DNA from: Thiomicrorhabdus sp.
GTDB lineage: Bacteria; Pseudomonadota; Gammaproteobacteria; Thiomicrospirales; Thiomicrospiraceae
Direction of reading: 5' to 3'
NCBI RefSeq assembly: GCF_963662555.1
Contig: NZ_OY759719.1
Coordinates: 2,004,985 to 2,068,984 of the forward strand
Length of the DNA stretch: 64,000 nt
Both the position numbers and the translations under genes were made by a program. This document shows, in pieces, positions 9,417 through 19,163 of the stretch (the stretch's first letter is position 1; the number at the start of each line of letters is the position of its first letter). The notes beneath the pieces were generated by a model, which searched no databases, was not told the origin of the DNA, and worked only from the letters and a program-made list of their open reading frames with translations.

Positions 9417-9444
9417 AAAACAGCGTTAAAAATAACGCTGTTTT
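9417..9444 (-). terminator. argG terminator
   Basis: A 12-bp stem AAAACAGCGTTA/TAACGCTGTTTT with a four-base loop, followed by T on the minus strand, lies 35 bases after the argG stop and before the pgpA start. Confidence 0.85.
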
Positions 9445-9478
9445 GTAAACTAACACATTAAAATAATTAATAAATTAA

Positions 9479-10690
9479 TTATTTAAGACGTTTTTTTGCT
9501 GCTGTTTTAAGGCGCAAGGCATTTAACTTAATAAACCCTTCTGCATCTTTGTGGTTATAAGCACCACCATCTTCTTCAAAAGTTGCGATTGCTTCATCAA
9601 ATAAACTGAACTCAGACGTACGCCCAACAATAATCACATTACCTTTATAAAGTTTTAAACGTACATTACCAGTAACATAAGTTTGCGACTGATCAATCAA
9701 TGCTTGTAGCATTTCACGCTCTGGTGCAAACCAAAAACCGTTATAAATCATCTCAGCATACTTAGGCATTAACTCATCTTTAAGGTGAGCCGCATTACGG
9801 TCTAATGTTAAAGATTCCATTGCACGGTGTGCTTTAAGCATAATAGTTCCAGCAGGTGTTTCATAACAACCACGAGCTTTCATCCCTACAAAGCGGTTTT
9901 CAACGATATCGTCACGACCAACACCATTTTCACCACCCACTTTGTTTAGGTATTCCATAACCGTTGCAGGAGACATCTTGTCGCCATTAATTCCAACAAT
10001 ATCGCCTTTCTCAAACTCAATATCTAAGTAAGTCGCTTCATCAGGAGCATTTTCTGGTGAAACTGTCCATAACCACATATCTTCTTCTGGCTCATTCTCA
10101 GGGTGTTCAATGACACCACCTTCATAAGAGATGTGCAGTAAGTTAGCGTCCATTGAATAAGGTGATTTTTTACCTTTTTTCTTTTCAACGGCAATATTAT
10201 GCTCTTCTGCATACGCCATCAGTTTTTCACGAGACATTAAGTCCCATTCACGCCAAGGTGCAATAACTTTAACGTCAGGCATTAAAGCGTACGCATTTAA
10301 TTCAAAACGAACCTGATCGTTTCCTTTACCTGTTGCACCGTGAGCAATGGCATCAGCACCCACTTCTTTAGCAATTTCAACTAAACGTTTAGAAATCAAC
10401 GGACGTGCAATAGAAGTACCTAAACGGTATTCACCTTCATAAATCGCATTGGCACGCATCATAGGGAAAACAAAATCACGTGCAAACTCTTCACGTAAAT
10501 CTTCAATATAGATCTCTTTAATTCCCATTGCTTGAGCCTTAGCTCGTGCTGGTTCAATCTCTTCACCTTGACCAATATCAGCGGTGAAAGTAACAACTTC
10601 GCAGTTATATTCATCCTGTAACCACTTAGCGATAATTGAAGTATCTAAACCACCAGAATAGGCTAAAACGACCTTTTTTACGTCAGACAT
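9479..10690 (-). CDS. argG: Argininosuccinate synthase
   Basis: Joins citrulline and aspartate using ATP in arginine synthesis. The N-terminal PP-loop [10 protein letters not shown] binds [16 protein letters not shown] and [14 protein letters not shown] are typical of the family. Length (403 aa) matches the bacterial type I enzyme. It is a single-gene unit with its own terminator and is divergent from psd across 260 bases. Confidence 0.98.
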   Translation of the reverse strand: MSDVKKVVLAYSGGLDTSIIAKWLQDEYNCEVVTFTADIGQGEEIEPARAKAQAMGIKEIYIEDLREEFARDFVFPMMRANAIYEGEYRLGTSIARPLISKRLVEIAKEVGADAIAHGATGKGNDQVRFELNAYALMPDVKVIAPWREWDLMSREKLMAYAEEHNIAVEKKKGKKSPYSMDANLLHISYEGGVIEHPENEPEEDMWLWTVSPENAPDEATYLDIEFEKGDIVGINGDKMSPATVMEYLNKVGGENGVGRDDIVENRFVGMKARGCYETPAGTIMLKAHRAMESLTLDRNAAHLKDELMPKYAEMIYNGFWFAPEREMLQALIDQSQTYVTGNVRLKLYKGNVIIVGRTSEFSLFDEAIATFEEDGGAYNHKDAEGFIKLNALRLKTAAKKRLK

Positions 10691-10950
10691 GATTAATTTC
10701 CTTACTATGAAATATTTAATTGCGCGAATTATACATTAAATAGCCCAAAACATCATAGATTTACAATTAAACAGGGATAATATATTGGCTACAAAAAAGC
10801 CCATTTTTATTCATTGATTCCCTCAAAAAACATCTCTCTTTGTACTATTGATTGATAAAGCAATTAAAATATGCAGTAGCCACCTTGAATCTTTTACTTT
10901 AGAATCCCATAACTTAGACTAGTTTATTTATTTTTAAGGAAAGCTTGGTA

Positions 10951-11850
10951 ATGGCAAAACTTATGGACCTGATAAAGGTTACCCCACAATATTTTATCCC
11001 CAAACATTTGCTTTCTAGTGGCATGCATGGGTTTATGCAGATTGAAACCCCTTGGATTAAAAATAATGTCATTAAGTTACTTACCAAAATTTACGGTATC
11101 AACATTAGCGAAGCGGCTGACGAAAATATAGAGAACTATCCACACTTTAATGCTTTTTTTACCCGAGAATTAAAACCGGACGCACGCCCTATTGATAACT
11201 CTCCAGATAGCTGGGTAAGCCCTGCAGATGGCTTAATCAGTCAGTCAACACACATTGAAGGCAATAAAATCATTCAAGCCAAATGTCACACCTATACATT
11301 AGAAGCTCTTGTAGGTGGTGATATTGAATATGCTAAAAAATTCCAGAATGGTGAAGCCGCCGTTATCTACCTTTCACCCAAAGACTACCACCGTGTTCAT
11401 ATTCCCGTTGATTCTAAATTACTTTCTATGACCTATGTTCCTGGAGATTTATTCGCAGTTAATCCCTCCACTGCTCGCCTTGTAGATGGTCTGTTTGCTC
11501 GTAATGAACGTTTAGTTATACGCTTTGAAAGTGAAAAAGGTCCTTACTGCTTGATTATGGTTGGAGCGATTTTTGTAGGTAGTATGGAAACCGTCTTCCA
11601 GGGTAAAGTTACGCCAGATTATGAACCTACTATCCAACACTGGGATTACACTGATGAAAACATTAGCTTCTCAAAAGGTGAAGAAATTGGGCGTTTCAAC
11701 ATGGGGTCAACCGTGGTTTTACTCACTCCTGAAGGTCAATTACCTGAATTAGGAAAGATTCGTCCAGATACCCCTATTCAAATGGGTCAACATTTGGCAA
11801 AATATCCAATCAACAGTGAAGTCGATTCAAACAATACAATAGAAGACTAA
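10951..11850 (+). CDS. psd: Phosphatidylserine decarboxylase proenzyme
   Basis: Converts phosphatidylserine to phosphatidylethanolamine at the inner membrane. The proenzyme cleaves itself inside the GST motif ([10 protein letters not shown], about 50 residues from the end), and the serine becomes the pyruvoyl cofactor. The usual LGST is MGST here, a mild change. Catalytic histidine regions PADG and YHRVHIPVD are present. The ATG at 10951 is chosen over an upstream TTG because AAGGA lies at the right distance (299 aa). A PII gene follows after 36 bases, probably in one transcript. Confidence 0.95.
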   Translation: MAKLMDLIKVTPQYFIPKHLLSSGMHGFMQIETPWIKNNVIKLLTKIYGINISEAADENIENYPHFNAFFTRELKPDARPIDNSPDSWVSPADGLISQSTHIEGNKIIQAKCHTYTLEALVGGDIEYAKKFQNGEAAVIYLSPKDYHRVHIPVDSKLLSMTYVPGDLFAVNPSTARLVDGLFARNERLVIRFESEKGPYCLIMVGAIFVGSMETVFQGKVTPDYEPTIQHWDYTDENISFSKGEEIGRFNMGSTVVLLTPEGQLPELGKIRPDTPIQMGQHLAKYPINSEVDSNNTIED

Positions 11851-11877
11851 GCAGAACACTAAGCTCTTAACTCTTAA

Positions 11878-12225
<348 letters not shown>

Positions 12226-12253
12226 TAGTTTTCCAACCTAACTAACTTTCCTT

Positions 12254-12289
12254 AAAAACGCTACTAGCCAACAACTACGTGGCGTTTTT
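12254..12289 (+). terminator. Terminator of psd-PII unit
   Basis: AAAAACGCTAC (12254-12264) pairs with GTGGCGTTTTT (12279-12289), with T at the 3' end. It lies 28 bases after the PII stop codon. Confidence 0.8.
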
Positions 12290-12565
12290 GTTTATTATTT
12301 TATAAAATAATAAACTCAAATCACACAACAAATCCTACCATGACCATTTTCTTTTAAATAAAAAAACTATTACTAGACATTTCCTAATAATCTCTGTATG
12401 GTTATACCTAGCAAGAAAGAAAGCCTAAAATTTATATCCTACATTTCGTTGTTTTATTCGTAACACCCGTTCTGAAGTTTTAAAGTAAAGTCAAGATTTC
12501 CACTGCTACACAAGTCATAATTATTTTATGACACAACTCTATTTATAAAATTCAGGTACATTATT
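12290..12565 (+). other. Leader region of the cold-shock gene
   Basis: Gene-free AT-rich stretch between the PII terminator and the cold-shock gene. It begins with a perfect 24-bp A/T-only palindrome at 12291-12314. The rest presumably holds the promoter and the long 5' leader usual for cspA-type genes. I could not identify a convincing -35/-10 pair or the leader fold by eye. Confidence 0.4.
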
Positions 12566-12775
12566 ATGTCTAATACAGTTAAAGGAACCGTTAAGTGGTT
12601 CAACGAATCTAAAGGTTTTGGTTTTCTAGAACAGGAATCTGGTCCAGATGTTTTTGCTCACTTCAGTGCTATCTCTGGTGACGGATTCAAAACTCTTGCT
12701 GAAGGTCAGCAAGTTGAGTTCACAGTAACTCAAGGTCCTAAAGGTCCTCAAGCTGAGAACATCGTAGCTGTTTAA
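12566..12775 (+). CDS. Cold-shock domain protein (CspA family)
   Basis: A 69-aa single cold-shock domain that binds single-stranded RNA and DNA and melts RNA structure. Both RNA-binding motifs are present: KGFGFLEQ (RNP1-like) and DVFAHFSAI (RNP2-like), after the standard [11 protein letters not shown] start. It is monocistronic with its own terminator. Whether it is cold-induced or constitutive cannot be told from the protein. Confidence 0.95.
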   Translation: MSNTVKGTVKWFNESKGFGFLEQESGPDVFAHFSAISGDGFKTLAEGQQVEFTVTQGPKGPQAENIVAV

Positions 12776-12802
12776 TTAACAGTTTAGATTTCAAAAGCTA
12801 AT

Positions 12803-12833
12803 AAAAAAGGGAAGCATTTGCTTCCCTTTTTTT
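12803..12833 (+). terminator. Terminator of the cold-shock gene
   Basis: GGGAAGCA (12809-12816) pairs with TGCTTCCC (12819-12826), flanked by six A and seven T, 28 bases after the stop codon. Symmetric, so possibly active both ways. Confidence 0.88.
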
Positions 12834-12886
12834 ATGCCTTAATTTTAGCGTCAGTCAAATGACTTTAATTTAAAATAACTTTCAAA

Positions 12887-12904
12887 TTTACCAGGCCTGG
12901 TAAA
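12887..12904. repeat. Dispersed palindrome copy 2 (intergenic)
   Basis: Exact core ACCAGGCCTGGT with the dyad extended to 18 bp (TTT/AAA arms). It lies between the cold-shock gene and the convergent gene at 12968. Confidence 0.95.
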
Positions 12905-12930
12905 ATCGAAATAATCTCGCTATATAATTC

Positions 12931-12954
12931 AGCTAGATCAGTAGCTAGATCAGT
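12931..12954. repeat. 12-bp tandem duplication
   Basis: AGCTAGATCAGT occurs twice back to back, ending 13 bases before the stop end of the minus-strand gene at 12968. Probably a replication-slippage duplication. Confidence 0.8.
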
Positions 12955-12967
12955 AATACATAACTTA

Positions 12968-13516
12968 CTATTGAAGTTCCGCTTCATCCATAGGTTTCAT
13001 AGTCAATTTAAGCAACCTAACCTCATCACCTGTTTCACGGTTTTTATAAATATCATGCATCGGTTCCTCTCTCACCAACTCATAATACTCATGCATATAA
13101 ACAGAACGCTCTTCAAAATAACGTTTCAATAAAGAAGTTTCTAAACGCCAGCCTTTTGGCATAGCAACACCTTTAACAGGTTCATCAGATTGTAAAGTTG
13201 CGATGCAGATTAAGGTATTATCTTTAAGTTTGGTAAACTGCACTTTTAACCAATCTGTAGGCGTTTCTGTTTCTCCAAATTGAGAGACCATTACCATCTC
13301 TTTACCTTGAATTAAACCACCACCTTCTAATGCAGCTAAAAACTCATTCGCTTGGGCTAAATCAACAAAACCAATTCTTAGTAAATCTTGGTCTGAACAA
13401 ATTGCGGTTGGATGTAAAGTACCTTCTACGGCTCCTAAAACATCGAGTGCCTTTTGGTTTTTCACCGCTTCTTGTTTATTTAGAACAATTGAATACCCTT
13501 CAATTAAAACTGCCAT
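12968..13516 (-). CDS. Hypothetical protein, 182 aa
   Basis: I do not recognise a family. The first 90 residues alternate hydrophobic strands and short helices (IEGYSIVLNKQEAV, RIGFVDLAQANEFLAALEGGGL), followed by a strand-rich part (WLKVQFTKLKDNTLICIATL). The last third is highly charged and aromatic (RYFEERSVYMHEYYELVREEP). No signal peptide or membrane helix, so it is probably cytoplasmic. A potential ribosome binding site, AGGAT, precedes the ATG. It is a single gene between the cold-shock gene and the next unknown protein. Confidence 0.65.
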   Translation of the reverse strand: MAVLIEGYSIVLNKQEAVKNQKALDVLGAVEGTLHPTAICSDQDLLRIGFVDLAQANEFLAALEGGGLIQGKEMVMVSQFGETETPTDWLKVQFTKLKDNTLICIATLQSDEPVKGVAMPKGWRLETSLLKRYFEERSVYMHEYYELVREEPMHDIYKNRETGDEVRLLKLTMKPMDEAELQ

Positions 13517-13637
13517 TTTTCTATCCTATAAATAAATATGAACATATTTTATCAAGACTTTCAGGCCAGTAGATTAACAAGCGTAATGATGTGTATAAAT
13601 AAAGAGTTATACAAGAGTACTATTATTATGTGCGGTT

Positions 13638-14408
13638 TTATAAAAAACTAACGCCAACATAGTTTTTTTGCCATTTATTTGAGCCATTTTCACCCAAAGG
13701 TATTACCTGCCACTCCCAATTAAAATCTGCTTTAGGAGGCTCTACATCCCACCAAGGGTCAAAACGATCAATTTCTTGACCGAGTTCATTAAATTCGATA
13801 TCTAAACGGTCTGCAATTAAGCAAACCTCGCCAGAAAACTGTCTAAGATAATGCATATGAGCAAAAATAAGCTGCTTACCTACAATGTCCGCATCTTCTT
13901 CAGATAAATTAAAATCCGTAATAAGCCATCTAACAGGTATAAGAGGAAGTTGTGTTATAAGATTCAAAGAGACCACTAAATCAATTGTAGTATCGTCTAA
14001 CCAGGCAGAAGGTGATTGCACCACGGCTTCTCCTTGTGAAATCCAATCTAATGACTCGGTTACATCATGTTCAATTAAAAAAACATTCTCTAACCCCTGA
14101 ACCTTGTTTTGTGCTGACTTTAAAAAAACCAAATCAACTAAATAAACTTGTTCAAACTGAGTAGCCAGTTCAGTTACTGGTACGTCTTTCAATGAACCCG
14201 CTCCAAAGATTAAAACCGTGCGATGTTGCACAGCCCTTTCTGCTGCTTTCAATATAACTTTTCGGCAGTTTTGATAGTGTTCATCCCACTCTTTCTGACA
14301 ACGTTTAGCTCTTGCATCCATCGCAATAGCTTCTTTTACATATCCCATCTCTTTTGCCTGTTTAATCTTAGGGGTGGTGGTTAAATACTTCCAAAACTCT
14401 AAAATCAT
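13638..14408 (-). CDS. Putative SAM-dependent methyltransferase-fold protein
   Basis: The middle of this 256-aa protein reads like a Rossmann methyltransferase: RTVLIFGAGSLKDVPV (glycine loop, about residue 65), YLVDLVFLKSA (acidic end of strand 2), FLIEHDVTE, and TIDLVVSLNLITQLPL (motif IV-like). The N-terminal part is basic and cysteine-containing (RAKRCQKEWDEHYQNCRK). The substrate is unknown and the family is not one I can name. It lies upstream of nothing obvious; ntrC ends 120 bases away on the same strand. Confidence 0.55.
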   Translation of the reverse strand: MILEFWKYLTTTPKIKQAKEMGYVKEAIAMDARAKRCQKEWDEHYQNCRKVILKAAERAVQHRTVLIFGAGSLKDVPVTELATQFEQVYLVDLVFLKSAQNKVQGLENVFLIEHDVTESLDWISQGEAVVQSPSAWLDDTTIDLVVSLNLITQLPLIPVRWLITDFNLSEEDADIVGKQLIFAHMHYLRQFSGEVCLIADRLDIEFNELGQEIDRFDPWWDVEPPKADFNWEWQVIPLGENGSNKWQKNYVGVSFL

Positions 14409-14528
14409 ATATTTTCTCTGACAAAATCAAACTAATGACTTGGCTTATTTTTGCATGCTATAACGCCATGCAAATAACAAACCAAGTATTAAAGGTAAAC
14501 AAACGTTTTCAAAATAGAGGGTAAAAAG

Positions 14529-15983
14529 TTATTCGTCTAAGCCCAACGCTTGGGTTTTTCTGGTTAAGGTATTTCTCCCCCAACCTAATAGCACCGCCGC
14601 TTTTTGGCGGTGGTTAGCAGATGCCTTTAAAGCAACTTCAATGAGGACTTTTTCAAAGATCTGTTCTGCTGCGGTATGCAAACCTTCTCGGCCACTTTTA
14701 ATAAATTCTTCTGACCATTCTCTTAGAGGTTTTTCCCAGTTATCCCCTGAAGCCTCTTCACAAATATCACTGCTTGGATTTTGCAACTCTAACGGCAAAT
14801 CGTCCATATATACAGTTTTATCTGGTGCCATAATGGTTAACCAGGTACACAAGCTTCTAAGCTGCCTAACATTACCTGGCCATGGCAGTGATGATAAGAA
14901 CTTCACAACATCTTTACTGAGAACTTTTTCTTCTAAGCCTAATCCACGAGCTTCTTTTTCTAGGTAAAAACGCAGTAAAAGTGGAACATCTTCAGATCGT
15001 TCACGTAAAGCAGGGACTTTAATACGAATGATATTTAAGCGATAGAGTAAATCTTCACGAAATTTACCTTCACGAACTAAGAGCTCCATATTTTGGTGTG
15101 TTGCGGCCACAATTCTTACATTGGTTTTAATGGCACTTTTACCACCAACTCTATAAAAACTGCCATCATTTAATACACGTAATAAGCGTGTTTGCAAATC
15201 AACGGGCATATCCCCTATTTCATCCAAAAACAGAGTTCCGCCATCAGCTTGTTCAAAACGACCTACACGCTGTGAATGTGCACCGGTAAACGAGCCTTTT
15301 TCATGACCAAACAATTCAGACTCTAATAATTCTCTTGGAATGGCTGCGGTGTTAAGAGCCACAAATGGCCCCTCAGATCGTGGGCTTAATTCATGTAATG
15401 CTTGGGCAACCAACTCTTTACCAGTCCCCGTCTCACCATTAATCAATACAGTCACATCTAATTGAGAAACTCGTCCAAGAACCCTAAAAACCTCTTGCAT
15501 TGCAGGTGCTGCACCAATGATATTAAGAGGTTGTTTCTCAGCTTTTGGGCTACGTTTTGCGCGTTTAACACCCCCTGATTGAAAACGCTTTACTGCGCGG
15601 TCAACCAAAACCGAAACCTCATCAATATCGAATGGCTTAGGAAGGTATTCAAAAGCACGGCTTTGAAAGGATTTTACTGCCGTATCTAAATCTGCATGAG
15701 CGGTCATAATAATGACAGGAATTTGCTTATCTAGTTCATGCAAAGCTTCCATAAAGGTTAAGCCATCCATATCTGGCATTCTTACATCACTAATCACCGC
15801 TGATGGTGGAAATGACTCATACGCTTTTAACGCGGTTAAAGGCGAATCAAATATCTTAACCAAATAAGGCCTATCTTCTAGTGCCGCTTCCAAGACCCAA
15901 CGAATCGATGCATCATCATCCACAACCCAAACAATTGGCTCAATTGTTTCATTGTTTAAATTAGTATTGCTTTCTGTAGTCAT
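14529..15983 (-). CDS. ntrC: Nitrogen regulation response regulator NtrC
   Basis: Sigma-54 activator phosphorylated by NtrB under nitrogen limitation. Receiver domain (residues 10-130) has DDDASIRW and the phospho-acceptor in [12 protein letters not shown]. The AAA+ domain (about 150-390) has Walker A GETGTGKE and the sigma-54 contact loop [10 protein letters not shown] (GAFTGA in most relatives), then DEIGDMP. The end is a Fis-type helix-turn-helix ([16 protein letters not shown]). The start overlaps the ntrB stop by 4 bases, so the two are translationally coupled. Confidence 0.95.
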   Translation of the reverse strand: MTTESNTNLNNETIEPIVWVVDDDASIRWVLEAALEDRPYLVKIFDSPLTALKAYESFPPSAVISDVRMPDMDGLTFMEALHELDKQIPVIIMTAHADLDTAVKSFQSRAFEYLPKPFDIDEVSVLVDRAVKRFQSGGVKRAKRSPKAEKQPLNIIGAAPAMQEVFRVLGRVSQLDVTVLINGETGTGKELVAQALHELSPRSEGPFVALNTAAIPRELLESELFGHEKGSFTGAHSQRVGRFEQADGGTLFLDEIGDMPVDLQTRLLRVLNDGSFYRVGGKSAIKTNVRIVAATHQNMELLVREGKFREDLLYRLNIIRIKVPALRERSEDVPLLLRFYLEKEARGLGLEEKVLSKDVVKFLSSLPWPGNVRQLRSLCTWLTIMAPDKTVYMDDLPLELQNPSSDICEEASGDNWEKPLREWSEEFIKSGREGLHTAAEQIFEKVLIEVALKASANHRQKAAVLLGWGRNTLTRKTQALGLDE

Positions 15984-17047
15984 GCATCATTTTCCTTTTG
16001 ATTCAAGGGCAGGTACACTGTAAACACAGTATCTCCCGGTTCACTCTCTGCAACAATCAGCCCATCATGCTGACGTAATACATTTTGTGCAACAGGCAAA
16101 CCTAAGCCTGTTCCTTCTTTTTTACTGGTTACCATTGGATAAAAAATTGAGTCAAATACGCTTGCAGGAATACCTTCTCCCTCATCTTTTATACTGATAC
16201 TAGCCACCAACGGATAGGTTTTTGCTCCAAGTGTAAATTTGTGCTCTACACGCGTTTTAATAGTTAAAAACCCGCCAGTATCTTTCATCGCCTGAATACC
16301 ATTCTGAATTAGATTAAGCAGTGCTTGCACCATTGCTTCAAAATCCATATAAATGTCTGGAATACTTGGATCATAATCTAATTTAATATAGACATTTTCA
16401 GGCTTTTCACCCTCTACAATCTGCAAAACATATCGAATTAATTCATGCACGTTATGCTCAGCTTTTTCACTATTTTGTTCAGGGCCCAACATACGATTTA
16501 CCAAATTTTTTAAACGCAGTACTTCTTTTGCAATCACCTCTAAAAAAGAAGATTCTTTGTCTTCAGGGCCAAAACGTTTTTGCAACAACTGGGTGGCGCC
16601 ATAAATACCAGCTAGAGGATTTTTAACTTCATGAGCTAAGGTTTTGATAAGTAAGTTACCTGCTTCATACTGGTGCCACCGCTCGTCTTCTTCAACGATT
16701 CTGTGATGCCTTTCTGTATTGTAAATTTCAAATAACCAGCCTTGCTGACCACATAGTTCATACGGAGTAATAATGGCACTCACTCGGATTTTTTCTAAAC
16801 CCTGTACATTGAGCGTATATTCATGAATAGTGAGTTTTTTATCAATCGAATCTGCCAAGTTATCTACCAGGCCTGGTAAAACATTCTGCCAACTCTCTCC
16901 AATCATGCGATTAGGACTTACTTGAAAGATTTCACCTGCAGCAACATTCATAAATTGAATTCGTTCGTTACTATCTAACCAAAGTACTGCCGTGGTTAAC
17001 CCTTCAAGCATTTCATTAAATAATTTTTCTGATTGCATTTTAATCAC
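15980..17047 (-). CDS. ntrB: Nitrogen regulation sensor histidine kinase NtrB
   Basis: Cytoplasmic kinase and phosphatase of NtrC, controlled by PII. A PAS domain (residues 5-115) is followed by the H-box LAHEVKNPLAGIYGATQLL with the phospho-histidine near residue 138. The N-box LIQNGIQAM and the G-boxes DEGEGIP and GTGLGLP follow. No membrane segments, as expected for NtrB. It overlaps both neighbours by 4 bases. The dispersed palindrome at 16866-16877 encodes LPGLV near residue 58 in the PAS domain. Confidence 0.94.
   Translation of the reverse strand: MIKMQSEKLFNEMLEGLTTAVLWLDSNERIQFMNVAAGEIFQVSPNRMIGESWQNVLPGLVDNLADSIDKKLTIHEYTLNVQGLEKIRVSAIITPYELCGQQGWLFEIYNTERHHRIVEEDERWHQYEAGNLLIKTLAHEVKNPLAGIYGATQLLQKRFGPEDKESSFLEVIAKEVLRLKNLVNRMLGPEQNSEKAEHNVHELIRYVLQIVEGEKPENVYIKLDYDPSIPDIYMDFEAMVQALLNLIQNGIQAMKDTGGFLTIKTRVEHKFTLGAKTYPLVASISIKDEGEGIPASVFDSIFYPMVTSKKEGTGLGLPVAQNVLRQHDGLIVAESEPGDTVFTVYLPLNQKENDA
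16865..16878. repeat. Dispersed palindrome copy 3 (inside ntrB)
   Basis: Exact ACCAGGCCTGGT at 16866-16877, dyad 14 bp. Read as LPGLV. Confidence 0.9.
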
Positions 17048-17712
17048 TTTATTTTGCTTACCTGTAATGCCATGGCCAATCTGTAATCTATAGCGTGAAG
17101 CTCGTCCGCATTAATTTCAACGAGTAGAGGACCATTTAATGGAGCCCTATTTTTAACTACCAAATTCACGCCTGTGGTTAAACCAATACTGGCTAGATAA
17201 CGAAGTTCTTCTGGACTTCTATTCTTAATTCTTTTTACACAAACTAATTGATTTAAAGGCATATCAATTAGCGACTGCCAATTGTGTTTAACCAACTCTC
17301 CTTCGATATTTGGAATAGGTGAACCATGTGGATCATGAGTAGGCTGCCCCAAATCATCCCACATTCTATTGGCGAGTTTATCTGAGATAGCGTGTTCTAA
17401 AACTTCGGCTTCTTCATCAACCTCATCCCAAGAATACCCTAATCTTTCAACAAGATACTGTTCTAATATTCGGTGTTTTCGAACCATATTCAAGGCAATT
17501 TTACGACCTGAATCAGTTAGGCTTACACCGTAATACGGTGCATATGAGACATATCCGTTATCAGCCAGTTTTTTAATCATATTTGAAACTGAAGCTTGAG
17601 AAATGGAGAGGCGTTCAGCAATAACAGAAGTTTGTACCCCTTTATCTATAGAACCGCTATCTTCCAATTTATAAATGATTTTTAAATAATCTTCTAAGGC
17701 AGTTGAAGCCAT
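17044..17712 (-). CDS. DtxR/MntR-family metal-dependent transcription regulator
   Basis: An N-terminal winged helix (ALEDYLKIIYKLE, then VIAERLSISQASVSNMIKKL as the recognition helix) is followed by the dimerisation and metal-binding domain with RKHRILEQYLVERLGY and EEAEVLEHAIS. The usual next motif is DPHGSPIP, present here at about residue 140. A C-terminal FeoA/SH3-like domain starts near residue 155. ATG 17712 is chosen over a TTG seven codons upstream because AGGAA sits before it (222 aa). The metal could be Fe2+ or Mn2+. It overlaps ntrB by 4 bases, an unusual partnership. Confidence 0.88.
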   Translation of the reverse strand: MASTALEDYLKIIYKLEDSGSIDKGVQTSVIAERLSISQASVSNMIKKLADNGYVSYAPYYGVSLTDSGRKIALNMVRKHRILEQYLVERLGYSWDEVDEEAEVLEHAISDKLANRMWDDLGQPTHDPHGSPIPNIEGELVKHNWQSLIDMPLNQLVCVKRIKNRSPEELRYLASIGLTTGVNLVVKNRAPLNGPLLVEINADELHAIDYRLAMALQVSKIK

Positions 17713-17803
17713 GTTAAGCATTCCTAACAACAAACGTTTTTAAAAAGTATTTCATGATATTTAATTTAACTAACAACTTAAGCTAACTATTTAAAATAAT
17801 AAC

Positions 17804-18055
17804 TTAATGATTAGTCATCATCTCTCTAACTACATCGGCATCTGGAAAAGCAAATACATATAAGATCATAAATAAAACATAAAACACAAAACGAGCCACT
17901 CCTTGAAACTGGATTTTAGGATGACTGATAATAGCAATAGCCAGACCAGAAACAATCCCACCTAGAGTTCCTAAAGTAGCCGCTAACATTGCTAATAAAG
18001 CCCCAAACGCCATCACATAATAGTGCCAAGTAAATTTTGCTTTTTTTTCATTCAT
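17804..18055 (-). CDS. Small membrane protein of unknown function, 83 aa
   Basis: A basic N-terminus (MNEKKAKFTWHYYV) is followed by two clear hydrophobic segments, about residues 12-42 and 52-72, and a short acidic tail. The first segment is glycine-rich (LGTLGGIVSGLAIAI). I know no family. It sits 91 bases upstream of the metalloregulator gene on the same strand and may share its transcript. Confidence 0.6.
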   Translation of the reverse strand: MNEKKAKFTWHYYVMAFGALLAMLAATLGTLGGIVSGLAIAIISHPKIQFQGVARFVFYVLFMILYVFAFPDADVVREMMTNH

Positions 18056-18137
18056 TGTTAAGATTCTCGGATAGTCTTTTAATCCATATATTCTACACTC
18101 AAATTTACATGGTGTTGATATAACTTAAGCCATTTTG

Positions 18138-18151
18138 GTGCAAGATTGCAC
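18138..18151. promoter_or_regulatory. Possible operator: inverted repeat GTGCAA-N2-TTGCAC
   Basis: Perfect 6-bp arms separated by GA, in the divergent region between the small membrane protein gene and the Rossmann-protein gene. Its right half could also serve as a -35 element for the candidate RNA downstream. Which protein binds is unknown. Confidence 0.35.
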
Positions 18152-18179
18152 AATCAAAATAGACAACAATTTAAATATT

Positions 18180-18283
18180 AAAAGACCTTTGCACGAGTAA
18201 GGTGCGAATTAAAAATGTAAATTTTTTTTGCAGATTTTAGTCAAAAAACACGCAGAATAGCGAGCTATTGGGCGTGTTTTTTT
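18180..18283 (+). ncRNA. Possible second small RNA or transcribed leader
   Basis: A strong intrinsic terminator stands between two divergent gene starts, so it must end some independent transcript or act as an attenuator. On the plus strand a poor promoter (TTGCAC at 18146-18151, 17 bases, then ATTTAA) could start RNA near 18180. A small hairpin, GCAC/GTGC (18191-18205), follows. The 5' end and the strand are uncertain because the terminator is nearly symmetric. Confidence 0.3.
18243..18283 (+). terminator. Orphan terminator between divergent genes
   Basis: AAAAAACACGC pairs with GCGTGTTTTTTT, and an inner ATAGC/GCTAT stem closes the hairpin. Seven T follow on the plus strand and six on the minus strand. 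It is 96 bases upstream of the 18379 start codon and about 190 bases upstream of the divergent gene start. Confidence 0.75.
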
Positions 18284-18378
18284 GGCTGATAGATGTTGGA
18301 TTTTAGCCATTTTTAACCATAACTATACTCATGCAAAGGTCTCATTAAGTTAACCATTATTCTTATAGAGGTCATTAA

Positions 18379-19146
18379 ATGAAAGATCCCATTATCGTCA
18401 TCGGGCTAGGTGAATTAGGCAGTGTTTTTGCACGTGGTTTTTTACGTCTAGGATATCCTGTACAAGGCGTTACTCGAGACATGGATACTAATATTGTTGC
18501 CAAAAACATTCCCAACCCTACCGCTGTTTTGGTTGCGGTAGGTGAAGCTGATATTGAACAAACATTAGCGGACATACCGCAAGTATGGAAAGACCGCGTT
18601 ATCTTGCTTCAAAATGAACTACTGCCTAAAGATTGGAAAGCGGCTGCAATTGAAAACCCGACCGTTATCTCAGTTTGGTTTGAAAAGAAAAAAGGCATGG
18701 ACAGCAAAGTGGTACTCCCCTCGCCAATTTTTGGTGCAAATGCAAAACTGGTATTTAATGCTCTTGCTCAGGTTGATTTACCCAGCTTCATTTTAGATTC
18801 GGAAGAAGAGTTAACCTATGAATTAGTTCGCAAGAACCTCTACATCCTCACCACCAATATTGCAGGTCTAGAAGTAGGCGGTAATGTAGATCAGCTGCAA
18901 ACACAGCATTCAATCGTTATGCAAGCGGTAGCCAATGATGTACTTGATATTCAAGATTGGCTAACAGAGACATCAAATGACAGAGAACGTTTGATGGAAG
19001 GTTTATTAGAAGCGATTAATGGAGACCTTGAACATGGCTGCATGGGGCGCTCAGCACCAGCTCGCCTTACTAGAGCAATTGGCTTTGCTGATAAAGCAGG
19101 CTTAGAAGTCAGTAAGCTACGCACAATTGCAGCTAATCACTTATAA
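18379..19146 (+). CDS. NAD(P)-binding Rossmann protein of unknown substrate
   Basis: The N-terminus VIGLGELGSVFARGFLRLGYPVQGVTRD is a dinucleotide-binding fold with GxGxxG. The domain continues with VLVAVGEADIEQTL, as in ketopantoate reductase or 6-phosphogluconate/prephenate dehydrogenase-like proteins. The second half (about residues 145-255) is helical, with GRSAPARLTRAI near the end. I cannot assign a reaction. It is monocistronic; a palindrome copy starts 6 bases after the stop codon. Confidence 0.7.
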   Translation: MKDPIIVIGLGELGSVFARGFLRLGYPVQGVTRDMDTNIVAKNIPNPTAVLVAVGEADIEQTLADIPQVWKDRVILLQNELLPKDWKAAAIENPTVISVWFEKKKGMDSKVVLPSPIFGANAKLVFNALAQVDLPSFILDSEEELTYELVRKNLYILTTNIAGLEVGGNVDQLQTQHSIVMQAVANDVLDIQDWLTETSNDRERLMEGLLEAINGDLEHGCMGRSAPARLTRAIGFADKAGLEVSKLRTIAANHL

Positions 19147-19151
19147 CTTTT

Positions 19152-19163
19152 ACCAGGCCTGGT
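19152..19163. repeat. Dispersed palindrome copy 4 (intergenic)
   Basis: Exact ACCAGGCCTGGT, six bases after the stop of the Rossmann-protein gene. A fragment (GCAGGCCTT) occurs again 20 bases downstream at 19182-19190. Confidence 0.9.

Noticed and set aside
18131-18151. A sigma-54 promoter or NtrC site (TTTTGGTGCA, then TTGCA)
   Set aside because: The GG and GC elements are one base too close for sigma-54, and only one NtrC half-site matches.
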